DNA from: Bacteroidales bacterium
GTDB taxonomy: Bacteria > Bacteroidota > Bacteroidia > Bacteroidales > UBA932
Assembly (NCBI GenBank): GCA_012511975.1
Contig: JAAZEZ010000015.1
Coordinates: forward strand, 1-38,478
Direction: 5' to 3'
Length of the DNA: 38,478 nucleotides
The first letter of the stretch is position 1. Every line of letters starts with the position of its first letter. This document shows, one piece after another, positions 30,837-38,478 of this stretch. The position numbers and the translations under genes are program-made. Under the pieces are notes generated by a model that saw nothing but the letters and a program-made list of their open reading frames with translations, did no database searches and was not told the origin of the DNA.

Positions 30837-32801
30837 TTACTTCTTTTGTACCACATAGAACATGATGATAGTGTTTTGAGCGAACAATTTTTTAGAGGAC
30901 TCATCATCTTGAGTTCCGGTCGCTGATACAAGATAAGGAGATAAATCTGAGCCTTTTATATAAACGACTCCCCCTTTCGTGTTGTAAAAATATGAGGCAC
31001 TTTTCATCCACTTGGCCGGAATATCAATCTTCTCGGTATATTTCGTCAGCAGTGAGATTGGAACATCCTTGAAAGCAAGGTCAGATTTGAAGTGAAACAC
31101 ATAGACATCCGACTCATCGGAATAATGACCCTCCTGATGCGAGGTATGCTTGATGGTAATGTTCGTTATCTTGGTGGGGTTTTTGGCTTTATCTAATGTA
31201 AGCTCCATTTCCGTGGTCTCACTTATATTTGTAATATAAGTCCTGCCTAATGCGGAGATTGACTTTTTAAATGAAACCTCGCCTCGCCCGGAGAATTGGG
31301 TTTTGCCCGACGATTTTTGTTTCAACACAAAGAAGTCAGAGGGTTCGGTACAGGAGGAGAACTCATCTAGCCAATAGCCTCTTGACCCCCTTAAACTGAC
31401 ATGCCAGGAATCATGGTAAACATCCAGGTCCACTCCCATAGCAGTATTGGCATCCGGTACTGTATAAAAATGAATATCTCCCAATAAGTAATACGCATTT
31501 CCACCGTCAACATCATCATCGTCATCTTCTTTTTCTACCGGCTCAGCGGTATTCACCTCTATAACGGTTACTTTCCCTGCTTTCACCACTACCTCTACTG
31601 TTTCGCGACGTCCCTGCTCGTTTATGGCTGTAACAAGCCATTTTCCCGCAGTTAGCAACTGACCAATACCTTTTTTGACCATTTTCTTCCCTGTCACATA
31701 GATGGAGGGCCCATCATCGGAGGGGGAACTTTCCTCCTTTTGTGAGATCACTATTTTTGCCGGCTGCTCCTTGTTCTGGTCATTAACGACTATTTGACCC
31801 TGCTTCTGCTTGTCAACTTCTCGTGTGGCTTCTTGCGATACTCTTTCTATATGTTCGGCCAGTTGCTCGCACATGAAATCCGAAACTTCCACAGTGGTTT
31901 CCCCAACGAGACCTCCGAAGACTTTTCCTCTAATGTAGTCTTTCATATCCTCTTTCGCTTTTGCCTTTTCATTGAAATCTTTGGCATTCGCGAGCCGGTC
32001 CACGTTGTCGGTGACCGAGACGATCTCCATACCGATCTCTGAACCGGGTACTATCGTGGAGAAGGCGTCGAGTGCTATCTGGGCACCACTAGTCGCTATT
32101 TCCCCATAATCTTTCGTTAGATCTTGCAGTGTTAGTCCCTTTTCGCTAATCGTGTACTGTACGTCAAGATTATCCATGGTCAGCAAGTCCCCCATCAGCC
32201 GGTTCCCGTGTTCATCGTAAGACCCATCGAGCATCCTATTGTAGAACTCTTGCTCGCTGCGCGGCTTGCCTCCCCAGTCATAGGTGTCCCAACACTTTAC
32301 TGCACTTTCGTACATTTTGGTGCGTGCATTTTTGTCCACATTGGTGTAAACCACCATGTACCGCTGCCTGTTCCTTTTCTGTATGCCGGAAACTTTGCCA
32401 AAGAAGTTCGTGATGGAGCTGACTAGTCCCTTGGTTCTGGTGGGCGACTTCAGCACCCCCGACTGCTCCAGTTGTTGTGCAGCCATCATGTACAGCTCCT
32501 CCTTTTCGCTTATGTCGGCAATGTAGCCAACTAAGAGTCTGCGCTCTTCCATGCTCAAGGTTCCCTCAAGCGGACCCGTGGTGAACCCGTCGGAGGTGTA
32601 GTTCAAGAACTCTAGGAACATGGCCTCCTTTAGATATGCGAACTCATAGAAGAGCTCTACGTCAGATTGGAAGCCTTCATAGCCTGTATCGGAAGTGCTC
32701 TCTAACTTTAAACTAAAAAGATCACAGCCCTGCTGTATCAATATCAACATTGCTAGCAGCATGGTAATGAATTTGCGTGTCAATAATACTCTTTTTTTCA
32801 T
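30837..32801 (-). CDS. Large putative lipoprotein of unknown function
   Basis: A 654-residue protein not recognised as any named family. A lipoprotein signal (FITMLLAMLILIQQGC) ends at Cys26. Residues about 30-330 are mainly helical, with a glycine- and serine-rich patch (GAQIALDAFSTIVPGSEIG). About 387-420 resembles a small beta domain of PEGA type (GKWLVTAINEQGRRETVEVV). An acidic linker near 427 (EKEDDDDDVDGG) precedes a beta-rich C-terminal region that includes VDLDVYHDSWHVSLRGSRGY. I chose the Met at 32801; the frame opens six codons earlier. It is flanked by a terminator and an inverted repeat and looks monocistronic, so its context says little about its role. Confidence 0.7.
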   Translation of the reverse strand: MKKRVLLTRKFITMLLAMLILIQQGCDLFSLKLESTSDTGYEGFQSDVELFYEFAYLKEAMFLEFLNYTSDGFTTGPLEGTLSMEERRLLVGYIADISEKEELYMMAAQQLEQSGVLKSPTRTKGLVSSITNFFGKVSGIQKRNRQRYMVVYTNVDKNARTKMYESAVKCWDTYDWGGKPRSEQEFYNRMLDGSYDEHGNRLMGDLLTMDNLDVQYTISEKGLTLQDLTKDYGEIATSGAQIALDAFSTIVPGSEIGMEIVSVTDNVDRLANAKDFNEKAKAKEDMKDYIRGKVFGGLVGETTVEVSDFMCEQLAEHIERVSQEATREVDKQKQGQIVVNDQNKEQPAKIVISQKEESSPSDDGPSIYVTGKKMVKKGIGQLLTAGKWLVTAINEQGRRETVEVVVKAGKVTVIEVNTAEPVEKEDDDDDVDGGNAYYLLGDIHFYTVPDANTAMGVDLDVYHDSWHVSLRGSRGYWLDEFSSCTEPSDFFVLKQKSSGKTQFSGRGEVSFKKSISALGRTYITNISETTEMELTLDKAKNPTKITNITIKHTSHQEGHYSDESDVYVFHFKSDLAFKDVPISLLTKYTEKIDIPAKWMKSASYFYNTKGGVVYIKGSDLSPYLVSATGTQDDESSKKLFAQNTIIMFYVVQKK

Positions 32802-32884
32802 AATAACATTTTTTCTCACGCTAATTTGATGCTAGCGCGATTCTCATTTCTTTTTAAACAGTAAATAATCCGCATAAATATAAT

Positions 32885-32909
32885 ATAATTTCAATTGTTT
32901 TGAAATTAT
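32885..32909. repeat. Perfect 10-bp inverted repeat upstream of the unknown lipoprotein
   Basis: ATAATTTCAA, a five-base loop, then TTGAAATTAT. It lies 84 bases upstream of the lipoprotein start and about 117 bases beyond the SGNH hydrolase stop. There is no clear T-run on either side, so an operator is as likely as a weak terminator. Nearby, the minus strand reads TATATTTA, a poor -7 match. Confidence 0.5.
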
Positions 32910-33025
32910 TTCGAATCGATTGACTTGATGTAGAGCTGCTACATACTCTTGGGGTTCGGCTTTCCGCAAAGTATTGTCTGCCGTATTGCCAAAACCAATC
33001 AGTTTTCATAAAGATGGATTTTGCC

Positions 33026-34105
33026 TCATTTTTTCAAATACCTTAGAAATATTTTTGCCATCCTGAAGAATCCGAGATCGGTCTGATGGGCTCCGTCGAC
33101 AGAGCCCTCATAATCCTTTCCGGTGAGATTTTTGGCAGGAATGTAGCGCAGGTTGCGATAGCCCTCCTTACGAAGACGCTTGTAAAGTTGACGCCAATAC
33201 TCATTCTTCTCTATCAGGTCATTTCTGCTCTTGACATCTACCAGAGTATAGGAAAATATCACGTTTTCTACCATAAAAATCGGCTTGTCAGGATGTTTGT
33301 CGGCAAGATATGTGATAAAATAATAGGCGCTGTCGCGTAGAATCTGTGTCGTGCAATTGGGCAGACAATCAAGCACATACTGCTCTGCATCAACTCTTGC
33401 CACTATTTCGGCCATGGATTTGTCCATGCGGGCATTTCCGCTGAAACCGAGGTTTATTACCTCCTGTTGTCTTTCACGACTGATAATGGAGGTATAGATC
33501 ATACCGGGACGCGAGGCACATCCGCCTTGTGTTATGCTTGTTCCGTAAAAAAGAATCGGCTTGCGGCTTCCTTTTGTGAGCAAATTGCTTCTGGGCATTC
33601 CGATGACAGCCGAAGAATCAACTCCGATTTCTACGCAGGTGACTCCATCATATAGTGGCAGATATGCCATATAATCGCGCATTTGACCCGACATGTTGCG
33701 AACAAACAGATTGGAAGATTCTTTCCCGTTGGGTTGTGCCGTACCTATGAAATGCCATGTGTCATTCTCATCAAGAAAATAGAGGTCTATTCCCCTAATA
33801 CCCGTCCCGGCCATATGAGCCATATTGAAATTATTTAGAAGAGTCCACTTTGCTCCTATCGCCTTTGCATCGGTAGAAAACCTGATTGCCAAACCTGCCG
33901 AATTCAGGCCAAGATCCCATACCGCCTGACGGGTAACCTCTTTCATATCAACAGGCAGTCTGGAATAATAGAGTTCCGTATTATCAAATCCCTGATTGAT
34001 GAGCATCAACTCACGGGCATCGGTATATATGAGTTCGGAAGCTTTCTGGCCCCAAACAACAGCCGGCATAAGAGCCAACATCATTACAAAAAACACTCTC
34101 CTCAT
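33026..34105 (-). CDS. Secreted SGNH-family hydrolase
   Basis: A 359-residue exported hydrolase with a signal peptide (MRRVFFVMMLALMPAVVWG). A beta-rich N-terminal domain (about residues 25-180) precedes an SGNH/GDSL-like domain with the catalytic serine in FYGTSITQGGCASRPG (near 190) and the Asp-His pair in SVDGAHQTDLGF (near 337). The NLGFSGNARM and PNCTTQI segments supply the Gly and Asn positions. Substrates of such Bacteroidota proteins are likely acylated or acetylated glycans, but this is inference. The start at 34105 was chosen because the longer frame (34129) overlaps miaA and adds an untypical N-terminus. It follows miaA by eight bases. Confidence 0.85.
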   Translation of the reverse strand: MRRVFFVMMLALMPAVVWGQKASELIYTDARELMLINQGFDNTELYYSRLPVDMKEVTRQAVWDLGLNSAGLAIRFSTDAKAIGAKWTLLNNFNMAHMAGTGIRGIDLYFLDENDTWHFIGTAQPNGKESSNLFVRNMSGQMRDYMAYLPLYDGVTCVEIGVDSSAVIGMPRSNLLTKGSRKPILFYGTSITQGGCASRPGMIYTSIISRERQQEVINLGFSGNARMDKSMAEIVARVDAEQYVLDCLPNCTTQILRDSAYYFITYLADKHPDKPIFMVENVIFSYTLVDVKSRNDLIEKNEYWRQLYKRLRKEGYRNLRYIPAKNLTGKDYEGSVDGAHQTDLGFFRMAKIFLRYLKK

Positions 34106-34113
34106 AATATTCT

Positions 34114-34983
34114 CTATATTTTTATCCATTCTATCTCTATCCCCTTTCGCTCCATTCCCCGGAACCAGGTCATCTGCCGCTTTGCAAACTGGTGGATGGC
34201 AATCCTAAGTCTGTTGACCATCTCGTCATACTCCATTTGGCCGGTAAGATAGAGAGTCAGGAATTTATATTCCAGACCATACCAAATCAAATCCTCAGGC
34301 GGAATTCCGCTCTCCAGCAGCTGTCGCACCTCTTCAATCATTCCACTCTTCAGACGAACATCAAGACGTGCATCAATACGGGCATTGCGCACTTCGCGTG
34401 ATACGCTTATACCGATAAATTTGGTTTTTTTGGGTAAAAATGAGCTCCTGCGAACCGGATGTTTTTCCTCCCAAATGGCAATCTCCAGAGCACGAATAAG
34501 CCGTTTGCGCGTATCATAGTCGGTAGTATTGTGAGGCTTGCGCAATGACTCATATTTGGCGATAAGCTCCTCTGTGGGGAGTTTTTCCAATTCAGCCCTA
34601 AGGGCCATATCGGGTGGCACTTCAGGAAGATAGTAACCGCAAGTTGCTGCTTCGATATAGAGACCGGAACCACCGCATAGTATAGGCGTTTTCCCCCGCT
34701 CCTGTATATCACGATAAGCTCGCTCAAAGTCCTTCTGGTACTCAAAAATATTGTATTTGGTGCCTGCATCTGCAATATCAATCAGGTGGTAAGGGATCTC
34801 TCCGTATTCCTCCAGATCCTTCCCTGTCCCTATGTCCATCCCCCGAAATATTTGCCGGGAATCGGCAGAAATGATTTCTCCATCCAATTCACGGGCAAGT
34901 TTAACCGCATAACGAGTCTTGCCCGAGGCCGTCGGACCGAGGACGCATATCAGATCATATTCTTGGAATGGAGGCTTAAGCAT
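34114..34983 (-). CDS. miaA: tRNA dimethylallyltransferase
   Basis: A 289-residue enzyme that adds the isopentenyl group to A37 of tRNAs reading codons that begin with U. The P-loop LGPTASGKTRYA lies at about residues 15-26, followed by ISADSRQIFRGMDIGTGKD, HLIDIADAG and ILCGGSGLYIEA. The tRNA-contact region includes TTDYDTRKRLIRALEI and ESGIPPEDLIWYGLEYK. The C-terminal RQMTWFRGM segment is typical. Length is normal. It has a good -7 box at 35010-35017 and probably forms a two-gene unit with the SGNH hydrolase. Confidence 0.95.
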   Translation of the reverse strand: MLKPPFQEYDLICVLGPTASGKTRYAVKLARELDGEIISADSRQIFRGMDIGTGKDLEEYGEIPYHLIDIADAGTKYNIFEYQKDFERAYRDIQERGKTPILCGGSGLYIEAATCGYYLPEVPPDMALRAELEKLPTEELIAKYESLRKPHNTTDYDTRKRLIRALEIAIWEEKHPVRRSSFLPKKTKFIGISVSREVRNARIDARLDVRLKSGMIEEVRQLLESGIPPEDLIWYGLEYKFLTLYLTGQMEYDEMVNRLRIAIHQFAKRQMTWFRGMERKGIEIEWIKI

Positions 34984-34995
34984 ATCGGGAGATCC

Positions 34996-35028
34996 TTTGG
35001 TTTATTCCACAAAAATAAACTAATTTTG
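34996..35028 (+). promoter_or_regulatory. Promoter of smpB with -33 and -7 elements
   Basis: TTTG (34996-34999) and TAATTTTG (35021-35028) are separated by 21 bases, matching the Bacteroidota promoter pattern TTTG-N19-21-TAnnTTTG. This is the best complete promoter in the window. It predicts a leader of roughly 55-60 bases before the smpB ATG. Confidence 0.65.
35010..35017 (-). promoter_or_regulatory. -7 promoter box for miaA
   Basis: The minus strand reads TATTTTTG, matching TAnnTTTG, 26 bases upstream of the miaA ATG. It sits inside the spacer of the smpB promoter on the opposite strand, so RNA polymerase could hardly occupy both at once. Confidence 0.5.
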
Positions 35029-35047
35029 CATAGTTTCGCACCATTTA

Positions 35048-35063
35048 TGCATCTATTGATGCA
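35048..35063 (+). promoter_or_regulatory. Small hairpin in the smpB leader
   Basis: TGCATC, a four-base loop TATT, then GATGCA, in the predicted untranslated leader about 28 bases before the smpB ATG. The stem is only six base pairs, so a regulatory role is speculative. Confidence 0.25.
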
Positions 35064-35090
35064 AGCAAATGAGAAAAACTGGTCATATAT

Positions 35091-35546
35091 ATGGCAAAGA
35101 GAAAAGAAAATAGAATCGACATAAGGAACAAGAAAGCCACGTTCGACTACGAGTTGATCGAGCATTTCACCGCCGGCATAGTACTCAGCGGCAGCGAGAT
35201 CAAATCCATCCGGGCAGGCAAGGCCTCTCTTGTGGACAGCTACTGTTATTTTGTCGAAAATGAACTCTTTGTAAAGAATATGCACATCGCCGAGTACTGG
35301 TGGGGCTCCGCATTCAGCCGCCAGGACCCAAAACGAGACCGCAAACTGCTGCTGACAAAGAAAGAACTACGCAAATTACGCCGCGCAACACGCGAAAAGG
35401 GTATGACCATCATTGCCACACGACTTTTCATCTCGGAAAACGGCTATGCCAAACTCAACATTTCGCTTGCCCGCGGTAAGCGTGAATATGACAAACGCCA
35501 CTCCATAAAAGAGAAAGATATGCGACGCGAGATGGAGCGTGAGTGA
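35091..35546 (+). CDS. smpB: SsrA-binding protein SmpB
   Basis: A 151-residue partner of tmRNA in the rescue of stalled ribosomes. Family motifs are [20 protein letters not shown] near the start, [42 protein letters not shown] and the C-terminal basic tail [19 protein letters not shown]. Length is normal. No tmRNA gene was recognised in the window. A good promoter lies upstream, and the TM2 gene follows after 28 bases, so the two may be co-transcribed. Confidence 0.96.
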   Translation: MAKRKENRIDIRNKKATFDYELIEHFTAGIVLSGSEIKSIRAGKASLVDSYCYFVENELFVKNMHIAEYWWGSAFSRQDPKRDRKLLLTKKELRKLRRATREKGMTIIATRLFISENGYAKLNISLARGKREYDKRHSIKEKDMRREMERE

Positions 35547-35574
35547 CAACTGCAAATTGATAAACTATTGATCC

Positions 35575-35913
35575 ATGGACCACATTCTAATTGACTACTT
35601 TATCATCTCCAACAAGGATAAATTCATTGCAAGCGACCTTGAGAACATTAGGGTTTCTATGGCAAATATGTCGAAAGAACAATGCCTTAATGTAAGTAAG
35701 ATCGATTTTACTAACCCCGGTCTGATGCTAGCCGTTTCCATAATTCTCGGATTTCTAGGTGTTGACAGGATGGCGCTGGGTGAATTCGGACTCGGATTTC
35801 TCAAACTCATCACCTGTGGCGGATGCGGTATATGGTGGCTTGTCGACCTATTTCTTATAATGAGGAAGACAAAAGAATTTAACTATAGAAAATTCCTCCA
35901 GAATATCGTCTGA
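35575..35913 (+). CDS. TM2-domain membrane protein (second copy)
   Basis: A 112-residue small membrane protein with membrane helices at about residues 48-64 and 72-95 and the LGVDRMALGE and [12 protein letters not shown] motifs of TM2 domains. It is collinear without gaps with the TM2 protein encoded at 96-434: 41 of 66 residues are identical from residue 47 on, while the N-terminal 45 residues have diverged strongly. This suggests an old duplication in which the membrane part is constrained and the cytoplasmic part specialised. It follows smpB by 28 bases and converges on lgt with a two-base gap and no visible terminator. Confidence 0.82.
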   Translation: MDHILIDYFIISNKDKFIASDLENIRVSMANMSKEQCLNVSKIDFTNPGLMLAVSIILGFLGVDRMALGEFGLGFLKLITCGGCGIWWLVDLFLIMRKTKEFNYRKFLQNIV

Positions 35914-35915
35914 TG

Positions 35916-36791
35916 CTACTTCTTCTTTCTCTCTTTGGGAGAAGGATGGTAGTTTTTCTTAGGCTGCCGGACGACAGCCATTGCGGGTTTTTTCACCACA
36001 AGACTCCATATAAGTATCACCACTCCTGCAACAATGAAAGGGATGCTGAGCAATTGTCCCATATTTAATGCCATTCCCTCTTCGAAGGCCACTTGAGGCT
36101 CTTTGACATATTCGATAAGGAATCTCATACCAAAGAGCACGATAAGGAAAACTCCGAAAAGAGTACCTTTTTTGAGACTCTTAAGGCGGTAACGATAGGC
36201 TGCAAGCAGTGCAAATCCCAGCAATAGATAGCTCAATGCCTCATAGATTTGTGTCGGATGTTTGGGTACGGTTTCTCCGCGCCGCACAAAAATAAATCCC
36301 CAGGGCAGGTCGGTCGGATTGCCGTAAATTTCCGAATTCATAAGATTACCAAGGCGTATAAAACAGCCGGCAAAGGCTACCGCAATGGCCATTCTGTCCA
36401 AAATCCACATCATATCAAAACCATTCTTGCGGCCATATTTGTAACAATACCACCAGATTGCCAGCAGTACGCCTATAGCTCCACCGTGGCTCGCAAGACC
36501 CCCTTTCCAGGGCATAAATATCTCAACCCAGTGAGATCGGCTCAGATAATACTCCGGCTGATAAAAGAGACAGTGTCCCAGACGGGCACCTACAATAGTA
36601 CCTATGAGCAACGCATAGAGTAACGGCTCAAGCAATTTTACATCAACTCCCTCTCTTTTGTAAAATTTGGTGAAAAGCCAATATCCAAGAGGGAAGCCCG
36701 CGATAAAGAGTAGTCCGTAATATCTGACCGACAAAGGACCGAGTTCAAATATCACAGGATCCACATTCCATACTACTGATAAAAAATCCAT
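35916..36791 (-). CDS. lgt: Prolipoprotein diacylglyceryl transferase
   Basis: A 291-residue inner-membrane enzyme that transfers diacylglycerol to the lipobox cysteine of exported lipoproteins. About seven membrane helices are seen. The Lgt signature FIRLGNLMNSEIYG (about residues 144-157, with the essential Arg and Asn) and the conserved His in GGLASHGGAIG (near 102) are present, as are YYGLLFIAGFPLGYW and LIEYVKEPQ. The C-terminus has a basic tail (PKKNYHPSPKERKKK) beyond the usual end. It follows the methyltransferase gene by 33 bases and probably belongs to a pgk-methyltransferase-lgt unit. Confidence 0.95.
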   Translation of the reverse strand: MDFLSVVWNVDPVIFELGPLSVRYYGLLFIAGFPLGYWLFTKFYKREGVDVKLLEPLLYALLIGTIVGARLGHCLFYQPEYYLSRSHWVEIFMPWKGGLASHGGAIGVLLAIWWYCYKYGRKNGFDMMWILDRMAIAVAFAGCFIRLGNLMNSEIYGNPTDLPWGFIFVRRGETVPKHPTQIYEALSYLLLGFALLAAYRYRLKSLKKGTLFGVFLIVLFGMRFLIEYVKEPQVAFEEGMALNMGQLLSIPFIVAGVVILIWSLVVKKPAMAVVRQPKKNYHPSPKERKKK

Positions 36792-36824
36792 AATCTGTTG
36801 GTATTTACTTCAAATTTATAACAA

Positions 36825-37733
36825 TCAACGCTTTAACCTTGCAAAAATACTCATCGGTAGTGCCTTGCCGAAACTATCCTTGAGCACCAATTCACCACAA
36901 TCCAACGAACGATAATTCTTTCCAAAAGCACAACGCACCAAAGTCTCTGCCATCACTGGCGAGTAGCCGTTGGAATAGAGGTTAAGTAGCATAAAACTCC
37001 TCTCCGGAGCAAGTATAGAGGCTATATTTAGGAGCATCTCATAAATAGACTCATCAAGTTTCCACCTTTTCCCATCAGGACCATAACCATATGCCGGAGG
37101 ATCAAGAATGATGCCATGGTAGGTATTGCCCCTACGTGCTTCGCGTTTGACAAAAAGCAGCGCGTCCTCAATTATCCAGCGTATGTTGTCTAAACCACTG
37201 GCCTCCATATTGCCACGCGCCCAGGTTACCACCTGACGTACGGAATCGAGGTGAGTCACCTGTGCCCCTGCCTTGCGGGCAGCGAGCGAGGCAGCTCCGG
37301 TGTATGCAAAAAGATTGAGAACCCTGAGAGGGGTTTCAACTGCAGAAGAGAGTACAATCTCCTTAACGCTGTTATGGATATAATCCCAATTGGGAGCCTG
37401 TTCGGGGAAAACCCCAATGTGCTTGAATGAAGTGAGCTTGAGGCGGAGGTCAAACCCAACATCCGGATAGGATATCATCCACTGCTTATCCATTTTGCGA
37501 AGCATATCCCACGATCCGCTATCCTCCTTTCCTGCCTTACCCAAGCCTGCACCGGGCGCAAATTTAGTATGGGCGCGTCCGAGCCATTCTTCCTCGGAGA
37601 GGGTACGCTCCCAAGGGGCCCTTTGTTCAGGTCGAATAATCACATACCTACCGTAACGCTCCAGTTTTTCGAAGTTGCCGGAGTCTATAAGTTCATAGTC
37701 GCGCCAGGATGAGGATGGATATTCGATAGTCAT
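36825..37733 (-). CDS. Class I SAM-dependent (rRNA-like) methyltransferase
   Basis: A 302-residue protein with a SAM-binding Rossmann core: LNLFAYTGAASLAARKAGAQ (motif I, about 138-157), HLDSVRQVVTWARGN, and ILDPPAYGYG (motif IV, near 210). These are shared with RlmI/RlmL-type 23S rRNA methyltransferases. The N-terminal part (FEKLERYGRYVIIRPEQRAPW) has a beta-rich substrate domain and lacks the PUA domain of RlmI. The precise target is unknown; some members of this family are annotated only as SAM methyltransferases. It lies nine bases after pgk and 33 bases before lgt. Confidence 0.82.
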   Translation of the reverse strand: MTIEYPSSSWRDYELIDSGNFEKLERYGRYVIIRPEQRAPWERTLSEEEWLGRAHTKFAPGAGLGKAGKEDSGSWDMLRKMDKQWMISYPDVGFDLRLKLTSFKHIGVFPEQAPNWDYIHNSVKEIVLSSAVETPLRVLNLFAYTGAASLAARKAGAQVTHLDSVRQVVTWARGNMEASGLDNIRWIIEDALLFVKREARRGNTYHGIILDPPAYGYGPDGKRWKLDESIYEMLLNIASILAPERSFMLLNLYSNGYSPVMAETLVRCAFGKNYRSLDCGELVLKDSFGKALPMSIFARLKR

Positions 37734-37742
37734 GCAAAGGGA

Positions 37743-38478
37743 TTATTCACGAATAGCCTTGATGCCGGGAAGTTCTTTGCCCTCAAGATATTCAAGCATT
37801 GCGCCACCACCGGTAGAGACATAGCTCACCTTATCGGCATAGCCCATCTGTGTCACGGCAGCCACCGAGTCACCACCGCCCACAAGAGTGAAAGCACCTT
37901 TTTCGGTAGCTTTGGCGAGCATTTTTGCCATAGCATTGGTGGATTTGGCAAAATTGGGCATTTCAAAGACTCCGAGAGGGCCATTCCAAAGAATAGTACC
38001 GGAGTCATCTATGATTTTTTGCCAGCGTTCTAGTGAAGAGGGAGCTGCATCCATCGCCTCCCAGCCATCGGGAATCTCGAAGTTGTTCACAATCTTGAAA
38101 TTTGCATCGTTGCTGAAGTTATCAGCCACCACAACTTCACGGCGGAGATCGAGGTCGATACCTTTTGCCTCAGCTTTGGCAATGATGGTTTTTGCGGTCT
38201 CAATCTGATCGTCCTCACAGATGGAATTACCGATTTTCCCGCCAAGAGCCTTTATGAAAGTGTATATCATACCACCGCCAATGATCAGATGATCTACGCG
38301 ATCTATAAGATTCTCTATAATACCGATTTTGGATGAGACCTTTGCTCCACCGAGAATGGCGGTGAGAGGACGTGCGGGGTTGTGGAGTATCTTGTCTATG
38401 GCCTGGATTTCGCCCTCCATCACATAGCCGAACATCTTGTCCTTCGGAAAATATTTCGCTATAAGCGCAGTGGAGGCG
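37743..38478 (-). CDS. pgk: Phosphoglycerate kinase, C-terminal part (runs off the window)
   Basis: The glycolytic enzyme that transfers phosphate from 1,3-bisphosphoglycerate to ADP. The frame stays open to the window edge, with ASTALIAKYFP preceding the internal Met at 38435, so the true start lies outside; about 244 codons are seen. Motifs are RPLTAILGGAKVSSKIG, LIIGGGMIYTFIKA, LWNGPLGVFEMPNFAKST, FTLVGGGDSVAAV and the terminal STGGGAMLEYLEGKELPGI, covering the ADP-binding domain. The gene is intact as far as seen and is upstream of the methyltransferase. Confidence 0.96.
   Translation of the reverse strand, partial: ASTALIAKYFPKDKMFGYVMEGEIQAIDKILHNPARPLTAILGGAKVSSKIGIIENLIDRVDHLIIGGGMIYTFIKALGGKIGNSICEDDQIETAKTIIAKAEAKGIDLDLRREVVVADNFSNDANFKIVNNFEIPDGWEAMDAAPSSLERWQKIIDDSGTILWNGPLGVFEMPNFAKSTNAMAKMLAKATEKGAFTLVGGGDSVAAVTQMGYADKVSYVSTGGGAMLEYLEGKELPGIKAIRE

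Overview
The window looks like ordinary chromosome of an anaerobic member of the Bacteroidota, most likely order Bacteroidales. Evidence: the rseC-rnfBCDGEA gene order, a GSCFA-domain gene, a 1,600-residue macroglobulin-like secreted protein, an SDR-type threonine dehydrogenase, several TAnnTTTG promoter boxes, and mostly absent Shine-Dalgarno sites. No phage, transposase, CRISPR array, rRNA or tRNA gene was seen. No gene-free stretch exceeds 300 bases; the longest (435-711) holds a possible promoter and a terminator, and I can support nothing in bases 1-95.

Layout. (1) 12669 down to about 604, minus strand: fifteen closely spaced genes that look like one transcription unit. In order: two M23 peptidases, a MerR-type regulator, a Nif3-like protein, a zinc-ribbon coiled-coil gene broken by an in-frame TGA, dnaB, a DUF3108 protein, rseC, rnfB-C-D-G-E-A and a TPR protein, ending at a strong terminator. 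A TM2 protein lies beyond it. (2) 12780-18465, plus strand: alaS, an lptG::fmt fusion ORF and thiN. (3) 18466-19528: two small AT-rich exported-protein genes, with a bipartite direct repeat either side of the first; this is the only clearly accessory patch. (4) 19540-22296: threonine dehydrogenase (minus), queG (plus) and a GSCFA-family gene broken by an in-frame TAG. (5) 22283-27139: the macroglobulin-like protein (minus). (6) 27225-30745: tgt, lptF-like and nupG-like (plus), then a bidirectional terminator. (7) 30837-34983, minus: an unrecognised 654-residue lipoprotein, an SGNH hydrolase and miaA. (8) 35091-35913, plus: smpB and a second TM2 protein. (9) 35916-38478, minus: lgt, an rRNA-methyltransferase-like gene and the 3' part of pgk.

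Functional themes are energy conservation (Rnf), envelope biogenesis (two LptF/G permeases, Lgt, M23 peptidases, RseC), replication (DnaB), and translation or tRNA modification (AlaS, Fmt, QueG, Tgt, MiaA, SmpB). I saw no convincing new multi-gene system. The observations most worth checking are the LptG-Fmt fusion, two conserved genes interrupted by single in-frame stops with intact downstream frames, the repeat-flanked AT-rich islet, and the orphan lipoprotein.
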